In this document: piece by piece, positions 26,777-34,151 of the stretch
Numbering within the stretch: position 1 is the stretch's first letter
Layout of the letters: every line of letters starts with the position of its first letter
Source: Alphaproteobacteria bacterium
GTDB taxonomy: Bacteria; Pseudomonadota; Alphaproteobacteria; RF32; CAG-239
Assembly: GCA_015062535.1 (NCBI GenBank)
Contig: SUUK01000001.1
Location: forward strand, 319,917-383,916
Reading direction: 5' to 3'
DNA length: 64,000 bases
Notes under the pieces: model-generated
Seen by the model: the letters and a program-made list of their open reading frames with translations, nothing else
Databases searched by the model: none
Told to the model about the DNA's origin: nothing
Made by a program: the position numbers and the translations under genes

Positions 26777-27676
26777 TTACGCTAACTCAAAAGCATCTTC
26801 TGTACCATTCTTAAAGTTATAAGAAGTGATAAATCTAATGCCATTCCAAGACATAAAGCTTCTATTTATATCAAACTCATAATTTGTTGCGTGCAAAACA
26901 TTACCCTTATATTGGTTAAGCATAGACAATACTTTAGGATGACAGAAAATATATGTAGAGGAAGGTGTAGCTTTTGCATCAACTAACATATTGTCAATTT
27001 GATCTGCTGTTGGAATATTATTTTGGTTAATATTAACAATTGCAGAAACCGCATCTTTATTTGCAAGTTGCATACCAATATAACCTTTAAGTCTCAAACC
27101 ATAACCAAGCACACCATCCGCATTCTTATACAAAGCACCGCCATTAATTGGTCTAGAATCTAAAAGTCCAAATTGGTTAATGTTAGTTTGAGAAAAAAGT
27201 CCAGTAACTTCGCCATCAACAAATCTAACAGCAACCATAGAATAACAATTTTCTTCAGCACCAGAACTTACTGCTTTACCATTACTAATTGCATAAGGAA
27301 GAAAGTTATCATAAATAATTTTCTTTTCAGCTGTTTGACCTGCATGTTTTAAAAGTACAGGAACTTTTTTACCAAAATATTCACTAATTCCAATAACAGA
27401 ACCTTTATCTTCAGGTAAGAATATTTCACCACCTAAAATAGATAAATCGATTTTTTTCAAATTAGAATCAACTTCCATCTCTGGTAAAGGTTGATTGATA
27501 TCAACAAAACCTGCTCCATTAATATGAGAAACTTCCTCATAAGCATTCCAAAGACCATGAGTAGAAGGTTCAAACTTCATATTATCAAGAATTGGAGACT
27601 CATCTGTTAAATTATTAACATAATGCTGTTGTTTTCTAGAAAGAGAAACAGCAATTTCTTTTAATGTACTAGCCAT
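26777..27676 (-). CDS. major capsid protein
   Basis: A 299-residue HK97-fold-type shell protein as found in Bbp17/podovirus groups. It opens SLSRKQQHYVNNLTDESPIL, contains the long middle strand region with GEIFLPEDKG, and ends with the P-domain pattern STYIFCHPKVLSMLNQYKGN, then ITSYNF at the C-terminus. Its position between scaffold (24 bases upstream) and decoration protein (23 bases downstream), with no terminators between, forms the tight assembly trio. No N-terminal protease or long delta domain is seen; a separate scaffold supplies that role. Confidence 0.88.
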   Translation of the reverse strand: MASTLKEIAVSLSRKQQHYVNNLTDESPILDNMKFEPSTHGLWNAYEEVSHINGAGFVDINQPLPEMEVDSNLKKIDLSILGGEIFLPEDKGSVIGISEYFGKKVPVLLKHAGQTAEKKIIYDNFLPYAISNGKAVSSGAEENCYSMVAVRFVDGEVTGLFSQTNINQFGLLDSRPINGGALYKNADGVLGYGLRLKGYIGMQLANKDAVSAIVNINQNNIPTADQIDNMLVDAKATPSSTYIFCHPKVLSMLNQYKGNVLHATNYEFDINRSFMSWNGIRFITSYNFKNGTEDAFELA

Positions 27677-27700
27677 TATATTTTCCTTTCAAAATTAAAA

Positions 27701-28426
27701 TCAATAATCATTAAACATTTCTCTAAAATACTCTACCGGAGACCACTCATCATCAGCATTACTCCTTTTACCAAATGAAACAGGATTATCTTCAGACAAA
27801 GCTTCTCCCAAACGACAAAACGTTTCCATCATTTGCCTTGTTCCCATAGCACGTTCCATATTTTCGATTACATCTTCATCTTTAGAAACAAGTCGAATTC
27901 CACGTTTCATCAGTTCCATATTCTGCTTTGCTTTATTACCCCACTCTTTTTCAACGTCTTTCATTTCTCTAAAAGAATTTTCAGCCCAATCTTGAGCAAA
28001 TTTTCCTTCAGCATCAGTTCTAGATTTTGTAAACCAATCATAAAGAGCCTGAGCTGATTGAGGTAGAATATTATTTTCAAGACAGACTTGTTTGAATTGC
28101 CCACCAAGTTCTCTATCTTCTTCTTGGAACTCAATATCAAACCCATCTAAATCTTGAGGCATTCCCAATTTGGAATAAAGTTTGTCAAAGCCTTCTTTAT
28201 CGCCGTCTTTTGGAATACTTATTTTAGAAGAATAAGCTCTTTCTAATTCACGATATGATTTCAATAAATCAGCAGGAGTTTTAAAACCCTTATTGCTAAT
28301 ATATGAAAAATCCTCATCGCTAACCGTACTCCATCCAGATTGTGCACGCAAAAAGTCTTTTTCCAATTCAGACTTAAGAAAGTTATCGGAGGTAGTCTGC
28401 CCCTCCGGCTTATCAAAATTTTCCAT
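27701..28426 (-). CDS. capsid scaffolding protein
   Basis: A 241-residue acidic, helical protein directly before the capsid gene. The segment SIPKDGDKEGFDKLYSKLGM is a frequent signature of podovirus scaffolds, as is the preceding TPADLLKSYRELERAYSSKI. The scaffold guides shell assembly and leaves before or during packaging. GAGG lies before the ATG. It is the first gene after promoter P2 and its three leader terminators. Confidence 0.85.
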   Translation of the reverse strand: MENFDKPEGQTTSDNFLKSELEKDFLRAQSGWSTVSDEDFSYISNKGFKTPADLLKSYRELERAYSSKISIPKDGDKEGFDKLYSKLGMPQDLDGFDIEFQEEDRELGGQFKQVCLENNILPQSAQALYDWFTKSRTDAEGKFAQDWAENSFREMKDVEKEWGNKAKQNMELMKRGIRLVSKDEDVIENMERAMGTRQMMETFCRLGEALSEDNPVSFGKRSNADDEWSPVEYFREMFNDY

Positions 28427-28457
28427 ATTTTCCTCACATAAAATATTAAATTAAAAC

Positions 28458-28483
28458 AAAAAAAGGATTGCTATTCGCAACCC
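28458..28483 (-). terminator. leader terminator 3 of the P2 operon
   Basis: RNA GGGUUGC-GAAUA-GCAAUCC followed by a U-run, 31 bases upstream of the scaffold start. Confidence 0.8.
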
Positions 28484-28573
28484 CTAAATAAAAAACGACC
28501 TACAATATTAACCAACTTTTTAAACTATTTTATTTTCATAAACAAAAATCAACTAAACAACTAATTATAACAT

Positions 28574-28601
28574 AAAAAAAGCCACATTATCAAATGTAGC
28601 T
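28574..28601 (-). terminator. leader terminator 2 of the P2 operon
   Basis: AGCCACATT and AATGTAGCT form a 9-bp stem with one G-U pair, and a T-run follows on the minus strand. Confidence 0.85.
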
Positions 28602-28618
28602 CTTCCGATATATTTCAC

Positions 28619-28645
28619 AAAAAAAAAGACATCCTCCACGATGCC
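28619..28645 (-). terminator. leader terminator 1 of the P2 operon
   Basis: RNA GGCAUC-GUGGAG-GAUGUC followed by nine U, about 20 bases downstream of the P2 -10 box. Confidence 0.82.
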
Positions 28646-28665
28646 TCTTCATCCATTATGGCATA

Positions 28666-28694
28666 ACTATAAACCAACAATGTCACAATGTCAA
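28666..28694 (-). promoter_or_regulatory. late promoter P2 (scaffold-capsid-tail block)
   Basis: Minus strand: TTGACA (28694-28689), 17 bases, TATAGT (28671-28666), a near-consensus sigma-70 promoter. The spacer contains TTGTGACA, and the sequence before the -35 is AAAAGTA; both are shared with P1 at 49968-49996. A near-palindrome TTATGCCATAA overlaps the expected start of transcription and could be an operator. Confidence 0.6.
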
Positions 28695-28741
28695 TACTTT
28701 TTGCCTTATCTATTATAATTTTTTTGCATCCTAAAATTTAC

Positions 28742-28770
28742 TTGACTTTATCTTTCAAATTCCTTTATAT
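28742..28770 (+). promoter_or_regulatory. cassette-type promoter before the 28835 gene
   Basis: TTGACT at 28742-28747 with TTATAT at 28765-28770 (17-base spacer). TTGACTTTATCTT resembles the promoter of 35914 (TTGACTTTTATCTTA). Confidence 0.4.
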
Positions 28771-28834
28771 TTCCTCCGTAAAAAAATTATTAATCCTATA
28801 AATTATATCCTATGAAATTATTAGATTTTGTATT

Positions 28835-29566
28835 TTGGGGCTCAATCAAACAGAAGCTCAAAATCAAACGTGTGAAATTGGCTATAAAAAAATGCAATCT
28901 AAAAATGATAAAGCATTAAAGGAGTATCAAGACAAAAAAGCTTACTATGAAAAGAACTATCCAAAAAATAGTATGTCTGCTATAAAACCTATGCTTTATG
29001 CAGTCTGTACTAACTATCAAGACCTATTCTTGTCAAAACAAGACTGCCTAGAAGCCTTAAAATATCTTGGATACAAAAATCCAACTTTTTTAGGCATCTA
29101 CATAAAAAAAGAACAGATAATAATAGATAGAAATACTTGTTCAAGAGCTTTTTTCAAATTCCAATTAACACCAGAACTCAACGCTTTAATTCCAATCGCA
29201 AACGAACTTATTTTCATCATAGAAAACAAATATGATGATACTGTTGTTAATTACACCATTCAAGACACATCTTGCGATGCAACAGAATTTAATACAATTT
29301 TTATCTGTAAAAAAGATAGACTAACAAAAAATTATGAAGGGGTTCAACTCAAGTTTGAAATCACATATCCAAACATTGTTTTGCAATCACTTAATAGTTC
29401 GTTTTCTCCCTCATATCCTTGGGATCCTGAAAAAAATTATTCTTTCTTCCCTAGAGAAGATGAAAATAAAATCAAAAACCTACTATATGCATACTATCAC
29501 GCATATTATAGCAAAGAATATGATTTAGTTCAAGATCTTCCAAACTACTACTCAATTGAAGCGTAA
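28835..29566 (+). CDS. hypothetical protein, possible orphan partner of a lysin; start uncertain
   Basis: A frame of 243 residues with no family I recognise; it is charged and aromatic and contains scattered cysteines (QTCEIG, AVCTN, DCLEA). The only start in frame is TTG 28835. An ATG at 28812 in another frame begins MKLLDFVFWG, which looks like the first residues of a signal peptide, so the gene may have lost its export signal by a one-base shift near the TTTTGGGG run. It runs against the virion genes, has a promoter like the exported-protein genes at 30144 and 35914, and ends in its own terminator. Confidence 0.5.
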   Translation: MGLNQTEAQNQTCEIGYKKMQSKNDKALKEYQDKKAYYEKNYPKNSMSAIKPMLYAVCTNYQDLFLSKQDCLEALKYLGYKNPTFLGIYIKKEQIIIDRNTCSRAFFKFQLTPELNALIPIANELIFIIENKYDDTVVNYTIQDTSCDATEFNTIFICKKDRLTKNYEGVQLKFEITYPNIVLQSLNSSFSPSYPWDPEKNYSFFPREDENKIKNLLYAYYHAYYSKEYDLVQDLPNYYSIEA

Positions 29567-29572
29567 CATCTA

Positions 29573-29607
29573 AAAAAACACCGCCATTATTTGACGGTGT
29601 TTTTTAT
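29573..29607. terminator. bidirectional terminator between 28835 and Bbp19-like genes
   Basis: AACACCG and CGGTGTT stem with A- and T-runs on either side, between convergent genes. Confidence 0.85.
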
Positions 29608-29624
29608 TTACTAACAAACCTTAA

Positions 29625-29966
29625 TTATACATTTAATTCATCTAAAAAATCTTCATCTTTTTTCTTAGCTACTCCTTGGAGCTTAAATACCTCTCTTTCA
29701 TCTAACGATAAATATTTAACCATTAAATCAAACATTCTCCTTTTCCCTAAAAGAAAAGCTCCAGCATTCACATCAAACCTATTTTCATTATCATAAAAAT
29801 AAGGCACCCCATTAGAACTACCAAGTTCACCTCTTGCTCCCGCTTCATCACGAAGAAAAGCCATTACAACTTTAGCATCATCTTTAAGTTCTCCTTTTTC
29901 ATTTAAAAATAATCCTTGAAAAGCCTTAACTAAAACAAGTTCTTTTTTTGCCTTTTTAAATAACAT
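29625..29966 (-). CDS. Bbp19-like phage structural protein
   Basis: A 113-residue protein resembling the Bbp19 family found near portal, scaffold or capsid genes of podoviruses. The pattern is a helix with DDAKVVMAFLRDEAG, a central NRFDVNAGAFLLGKRRMFDLMVKYL, and a charged end. Family members recur in virion gene runs but their role is unclear. AAGGAAG precedes ATG 29966. A terminator lies just upstream, and host-strand gene 30144 starts 178 bases before it. Confidence 0.65.
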   Translation of the reverse strand: MLFKKAKKELVLVKAFQGLFLNEKGELKDDAKVVMAFLRDEAGARGELGSSNGVPYFYDNENRFDVNAGAFLLGKRRMFDLMVKYLSLDEREVFKLQGVAKKKDEDFLDELNV

Positions 29967-29991
29967 ATTTTCTTCCTTTCAAAAAAATTAC

Positions 29992-30023
29992 AAAAAAAAA
30001 GACATTTACTAAAAGCAAATGCC
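29992..30023 (-). terminator. intrinsic terminator 26 bases upstream of the Bbp19-like gene
   Basis: RNA GGCAUUU-GCUUUUAGU-AAAUGUC followed by eight U. The stem has one G-U pair. Confidence 0.78.
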
Positions 30024-30089
30024 CAAACCAAAGTCCAAAAAACTTTCTATCAATCACATCATTTCTAAAAATCCCTCATCTCTTTCCTA

Positions 30090-30117
30090 TTGACTTTTCC
30101 CCTAAAACTCATATCAT
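30090..30117 (+). promoter_or_regulatory. cassette-type promoter of the 30144 gene
   Basis: TTGACT (30090-30095), 16 bases, TATCAT (30112-30117). The promoter and 5' end are duplicated at 36543-36630. Confidence 0.5.
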
Positions 30118-30143
30118 AACCTAATCACTATAAGGAGCCTCAA

Positions 30144-30614
30144 ATGAAAAAGTTTTTATTTTGCATTATGTGTATTTTTTATACAAACAATGCTTTAGCT
30201 GATTTTTCAGATCTCCCTGATAATGAATATAAAAAACAAGCTAAAGTATATATAGATGAATGCATTCAAAAGTATTATCCAAATGATGAAAATTATACAA
30301 TAATTTTCAAGCCATTATTTCATGATACAAAAACAATTTCAGGTCTTGATAACTATAATAATTGTCTAAAAGAAAAAATTATAGAATTATTACAAATCAA
30401 TCCAGTCAAAGAAAATATTGAAAAATTAATATCATCTCTTAATGTAATAGAAGATGGGGTCTTAGACTTTTATGGCACACTATATCATCAGATAGATACA
30501 GGACTAATAGGTCAAAGAGTTAATTTTGATGTAGTAGGACGTCAATACGAAAGAATTCTATACGACGTCCTTTTATATCAAGATATTTACGGAATTAACG
30601 ATATAACAGAATAG
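30144..30614 (+). CDS. small exported protein, candidate immunity partner of the VgrG3-like lysin
   Basis: A 156-residue protein with a signal peptide (MKKFLFCIMCIFYTNNALA, cleavage before DFSD) and an acidic helical mature part with paired cysteines (DECIQK, NNCLKE). No known family recognised. Its stop lies 5 bases from the stop of the convergent lysin gene, so the two genes form a pair. Periplasmic location next to a muramidase gene suggests that it protects the producer, by analogy with lysozyme inhibitors and T6SS muramidase immunity proteins; this is inference. A partly deleted copy lies at 36543-36739. AAGGAG precedes the ATG. Confidence 0.6.
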   Translation: MKKFLFCIMCIFYTNNALADFSDLPDNEYKKQAKVYIDECIQKYYPNDENYTIIFKPLFHDTKTISGLDNYNNCLKEKIIELLQINPVKENIEKLISSLNVIEDGVLDFYGTLYHQIDTGLIGQRVNFDVVGRQYERILYDVLLYQDIYGINDITE

Positions 30615-30619
30615 TTATG

Positions 30620-31783
30620 TTACTTATTTAATAGTTTTAAAATGGTAGCTCTTTCGTTAGGTAACCGTTTCTCCTTAATATTTTTTCTTTTGTCTTTCTC
30701 AATACGAGAAAAATACTGATCAACTTTACTCCTTTCATCATATACTTTATTAACCAATTCCTCATCACTCATATTTGTAATATCCATCCCTATTGCATTT
30801 CGTAAAAGGTCTGCACTTCCTTTGTTTCCATGTTGAGTTGCTAAAGAGTATAACATTTCCTTTATCGCAGGATGTCTTTTTTCTACATTAAAACCTTTAA
30901 TTTTATTTGTAAAATTAATAAGAGGCTTTAATTTTTTATCTAAAAGAAACTGATACTGTGATTTATCAAAATTTTCATCTTCGGATAATTTATCCCAGGC
31001 ATTCTTAAAAGTTTTAGTTCTTTCTTTAGCACCCTTATATCCACCTGCATTATTTAAAATATTAGCATATTCTCTGTATTCAGGTTTTGTTTTTAGATAT
31101 TTTATATAATCTAGCATTGTGCCATGTTTTGTTTCTATTTGATATTTTCCATAACTATATCCACCTCCATTATCATACCCTACAGCCTTGGGATTATTGT
31201 TTGATTCATATTTAGCGCTTATACTACCAATTTCCTCTTTCTCAACTTCTGCATCACTCTTTGTTCCGGCGTATTCATTATCCGCAACTTTTATCTCCCG
31301 ATTTGCCTTATCAACCTTTTCTCTTAAAACATCAAGCTCACTTTTAGATGCTTCTGAATTTTCCTTCTTAGGCTTTGGTTTCTTAACTCCTTGTTGTTCT
31401 CGAAGCGCCCTAATTACCGCTAACTGATTTGTCATATCAAGCCTATCAATTGTCCTCCTTTGCTCATCAGAAAGCCTTAATCCCTCCAAAGAAAAATCCT
31501 CATCATCCGGAAGCAATGAATTAGACTTCTTCACATTTGTTTTTATTTCATCATCACTAGAAGATTGTGGCTCTCTATACCCTAATTTCCTTTCTTCTAA
31601 CACTTCATCTAAAGCGCCGTCAATTCTTGCAAAATCAAGCTCAAAATTATCTCTCAAATCACCACTTCGCTCAATCTCTTCCACACTTCCATACTTATCT
31701 AAAAGTTTATGAAGTTTTTTCTTGTTTTCTCTTTTAGTTGCCATTTTGCTATCGCCTACTAAGTCCATTAAATTATATGTCAT
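30620..31783 (-). CDS. modular lysin: shared N-module plus VgrG3-like muramidase domain
   Basis: A 387-residue protein in two parts. Residues 1-185 are nearly the same as in the lysin at 39410-40786: a basic start (ATKRENKKKLHKLLDKYG), an acidic, serine-rich middle and a coiled stretch ending ANREIKVADNE. Residues 186-387 hold the catalytic domain: SISAKYES with probable catalytic Glu193, then GGGYSYGKYQ at 206-215, the pattern of the VgrG3 C-terminal peptidoglycan hydrolase of Vibrio and related phage proteins. There is no signal peptide, so it is probably carried in the particle or released on lysis. Its stop nearly touches that of exported protein 30144. Confidence 0.8.
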   Translation of the reverse strand: MTYNLMDLVGDSKMATKRENKKKLHKLLDKYGSVEEIERSGDLRDNFELDFARIDGALDEVLEERKLGYREPQSSSDDEIKTNVKKSNSLLPDDEDFSLEGLRLSDEQRRTIDRLDMTNQLAVIRALREQQGVKKPKPKKENSEASKSELDVLREKVDKANREIKVADNEYAGTKSDAEVEKEEIGSISAKYESNNNPKAVGYDNGGGYSYGKYQIETKHGTMLDYIKYLKTKPEYREYANILNNAGGYKGAKERTKTFKNAWDKLSEDENFDKSQYQFLLDKKLKPLINFTNKIKGFNVEKRHPAIKEMLYSLATQHGNKGSADLLRNAIGMDITNMSDEELVNKVYDERSKVDQYFSRIEKDKRKNIKEKRLPNERATILKLLNK

Positions 31784-31801
31784 AATCTTATCCTTTCATA
31801 T

Positions 31802-31835
31802 AAAAAAAGAGCTATAACCTTTCAGTCATAACTCT
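31802..31835 (-). terminator. intrinsic terminator 19 bases upstream of the VgrG3-like lysin
   Basis: RNA AGAGUUAUGAC-UGAAAG-GUUAUAGCUCU, an 11-bp stem with two G-U pairs, then seven U and the lysin ribosome binding site. Confidence 0.85.
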
Positions 31836-31844
31836 TTGGCTATT

Positions 31845-31870
31845 AAAAAAAGCTCCAATTAAGGAGCTCT
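31845..31870 (-). terminator. intrinsic terminator of malQ
   Basis: AGCTCC and GGAGCT stem with a T-run on the minus strand, 36 bases past the malQ stop. With the next hairpin it makes a tandem terminator between malQ and the lysin. Confidence 0.85.
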
Positions 31871-31905
31871 ATAAAGTTTTATATTAAATAACAATATAAA
31901 AGCAT

Positions 31906-34044
31906 CTATTTTTTACGATACATTTTTATATCATTCATAACATTTTCAAAGTTTTCACTTTCTTTAATCATCTTAATATCATGACTAAGTTTAATTCTCC
32001 AGTTAGTATATTCATCAATAGTACCAGGGGCATTATCTAAAACTCTTTGAGAGAAAATATCACATAACCTAACCAAATAAAGAGCGCTATTAGTTTTAGC
32101 ACCAAACAAATTAACAGCTCTTTCAATTCCTTGTGGAACCATACATCCATTTTGAGCGGTCTGTTCCATAGAAATTTTCAAAACTTCATTCAAAATTCCC
32201 TCTTTAGCAAAGGCTTTTATCATATTAAACCTATCATTTTTGCGTCCATCAAGATTAGATATATATTGCTCATGGTTTACATACAAACCACATTGCTTAA
32301 ACACTTCAATATCTTCATTTCCCCAAAAACCAACAGATGTTGCTTGGTCATGAGTGGATGATTGAGCCAAAGACATATAGTCATATTTATTAGGCTCAAT
32401 AAAACTACCATCTTTTTCCTTTTGCCTAAAGAAAACTTTATAAGACAAAAGCCCATGCTCTGCCATATATTCTCTAAATCCTTCAGGAACAGTACCCAAA
32501 TCTTCACCAATAATTAAACACTTAGCTCTATTACTTTCAATTGCTAAAATTGCAGTCAAAGCTTTCATATCATAATAAACATAAGCACCTTGAACAACAG
32601 GATTTCCCTCTTCAAAAAATCCCCAAAACAGCCTCAAAAGTCCCATAGCATGGTCAATTCTAAGAGCTCCAGAATTAATCATATTTTCACGAGCAAGTTT
32701 AATAAATGGAGCATATTTTTGTTTTCTTAAAACTTGAGGATGATAAGGAGTAAATCCCCAACTTTGCCCTCTAGGTCTCATTGGGTCAGCAGGCGCACCA
32801 ATTCCCGCATCCAAAACATAAGCTTTAGGATTTTCCCAAACTTCAACACCATTAGATGCAGCACCAATAGGCATATCCGTATAAAGCCCCACCTTCATGC
32901 CAAGTTCAACACAAAGGTCTTGAAGCTTTCTTAATTGCCTATCAGCAATCCAATGACAATATGCAAACATTTCAATACGTTTATCATTTTTATTTGCAAA
33001 ATCTCTTACTTTTTCAGAATTTATGTCATCTGTACCATCAATCCAAAAACGCCAAAAAGGAACAACTTTATTTTTCTCAAGTAATGCTTCAAACAAACAA
33101 AGATTATAAAGCTCACTACCTTTCATACTCTTATAGTTATTAAAGTCCTCTTTTCTCTCAACACTACCAGACTTTAAGAACTCATCAAACATCATAGATA
33201 AAAGTCTAAGTTTCAAATGTAAAACTGGAGTATATAAAACTTTATCACTATCATTTAAGCGCTTTATTTCATTAACAACAACATTATCACTCATAAAGTT
33301 CTTAACTTCTTCAGAAGCACTAAAGTCTTCAACAGCCCTCAAATTAATATATGCATAGTTTAAAAACAGTCTGCTTAAAGTTCTATAAGGTGACACATCT
33401 CCCTTAAACAAATTTAGCATAGATTGAGGCAAAGTAAACGGACTCATTGCTCCCAATGGACTAAGTCCAACAACATCACCGCCATTTTTAGCTGTAAGCT
33501 TAATAATTTCTTCTAAATCACCAAAGTCACCAATACCAATGCTATTTTCAGACCTTAAAGCATACATCATCAAAGAAACACCATATATGTGCTCTTTATT
33601 TTTAAGAAATTCCGGCATATAGCAGTATTTAGGCGCATATATTAGAAAACTATTGGCTTTTTCTTCACCTTTTTCATTCTTTATAATAAGATTATAATAT
33701 CCAAGCTCCAATCCTGTAATCGCAAAAGCTTCTTTTCCTTTAGCTTTAAGATTTTTAACAACCTTATTTTCCTCATCAATTACATCAACATCAAAACTTC
33801 CATCACTATCAATAGTAATCTCAATCTTTTCATCATCATAAAAGGCAACTACATCATCAATAATACCTTTTTTAGACACATTTTCTAAGGATTCTTCAAT
33901 CTCTGCACTGGTATACGTATTATACCCCATAGATTTTAAGAAAAATTTACGAACATCATCAGTTGTTTCATGTTTATTTCCCACCTTATCAATATAAGAA
34001 GAAGAAATACCAGCCTTTTCAGCCAAATTAGTTAAAATATCCAT
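31906..34044 (-). CDS. malQ: 4-alpha-glucanotransferase (amylomaltase)
   Basis: A 712-residue GH77 enzyme that transfers maltodextrin chains in the cytoplasm during maltose or glycogen use. It has the long bacterial form: an N-terminal extension of about 140 residues, then YGVSLMMYALRSENSIGIGDFGDL, LSPLGAMSP, and the catalytic region with LRIDHAMGL and the acid IIGEDLGTVP, followed by SSTHDQATSVGFW. I start at ATG 34044 because GGAG lies just before it, inside the longer frame. It is divergent from the maltokinase-like gene, with which it shares a pathway and an upstream region. Host gene lying inside the phage-derived run. Confidence 0.93.
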   Translation of the reverse strand: MDILTNLAEKAGISSSYIDKVGNKHETTDDVRKFFLKSMGYNTYTSAEIEESLENVSKKGIIDDVVAFYDDEKIEITIDSDGSFDVDVIDEENKVVKNLKAKGKEAFAITGLELGYYNLIIKNEKGEEKANSFLIYAPKYCYMPEFLKNKEHIYGVSLMMYALRSENSIGIGDFGDLEEIIKLTAKNGGDVVGLSPLGAMSPFTLPQSMLNLFKGDVSPYRTLSRLFLNYAYINLRAVEDFSASEEVKNFMSDNVVVNEIKRLNDSDKVLYTPVLHLKLRLLSMMFDEFLKSGSVERKEDFNNYKSMKGSELYNLCLFEALLEKNKVVPFWRFWIDGTDDINSEKVRDFANKNDKRIEMFAYCHWIADRQLRKLQDLCVELGMKVGLYTDMPIGAASNGVEVWENPKAYVLDAGIGAPADPMRPRGQSWGFTPYHPQVLRKQKYAPFIKLARENMINSGALRIDHAMGLLRLFWGFFEEGNPVVQGAYVYYDMKALTAILAIESNRAKCLIIGEDLGTVPEGFREYMAEHGLLSYKVFFRQKEKDGSFIEPNKYDYMSLAQSSTHDQATSVGFWGNEDIEVFKQCGLYVNHEQYISNLDGRKNDRFNMIKAFAKEGILNEVLKISMEQTAQNGCMVPQGIERAVNLFGAKTNSALYLVRLCDIFSQRVLDNAPGTIDEYTNWRIKLSHDIKMIKESENFENVMNDIKMYRKK

Positions 34045-34086
34045 ACTTATCTCCATTTTTTTTTACCATAAAAATAAAAAGAACCT

Positions 34087-34115
34087 TTGACAAGTATTTT
34101 TTAGTATTATATACA
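34087..34115 (+). promoter_or_regulatory. promoter of the maltokinase-like gene
   Basis: TTGACA (34087-34092), 17 bases, TATACA (34110-34115). On the opposite strand a TATAAT-like box overlaps the region and may drive malQ, giving a compact divergent control region. Confidence 0.6.
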
Positions 34116-34151
34116 CCAATTATAAGAAAAACAAAAATCTAGGAAAAAACA

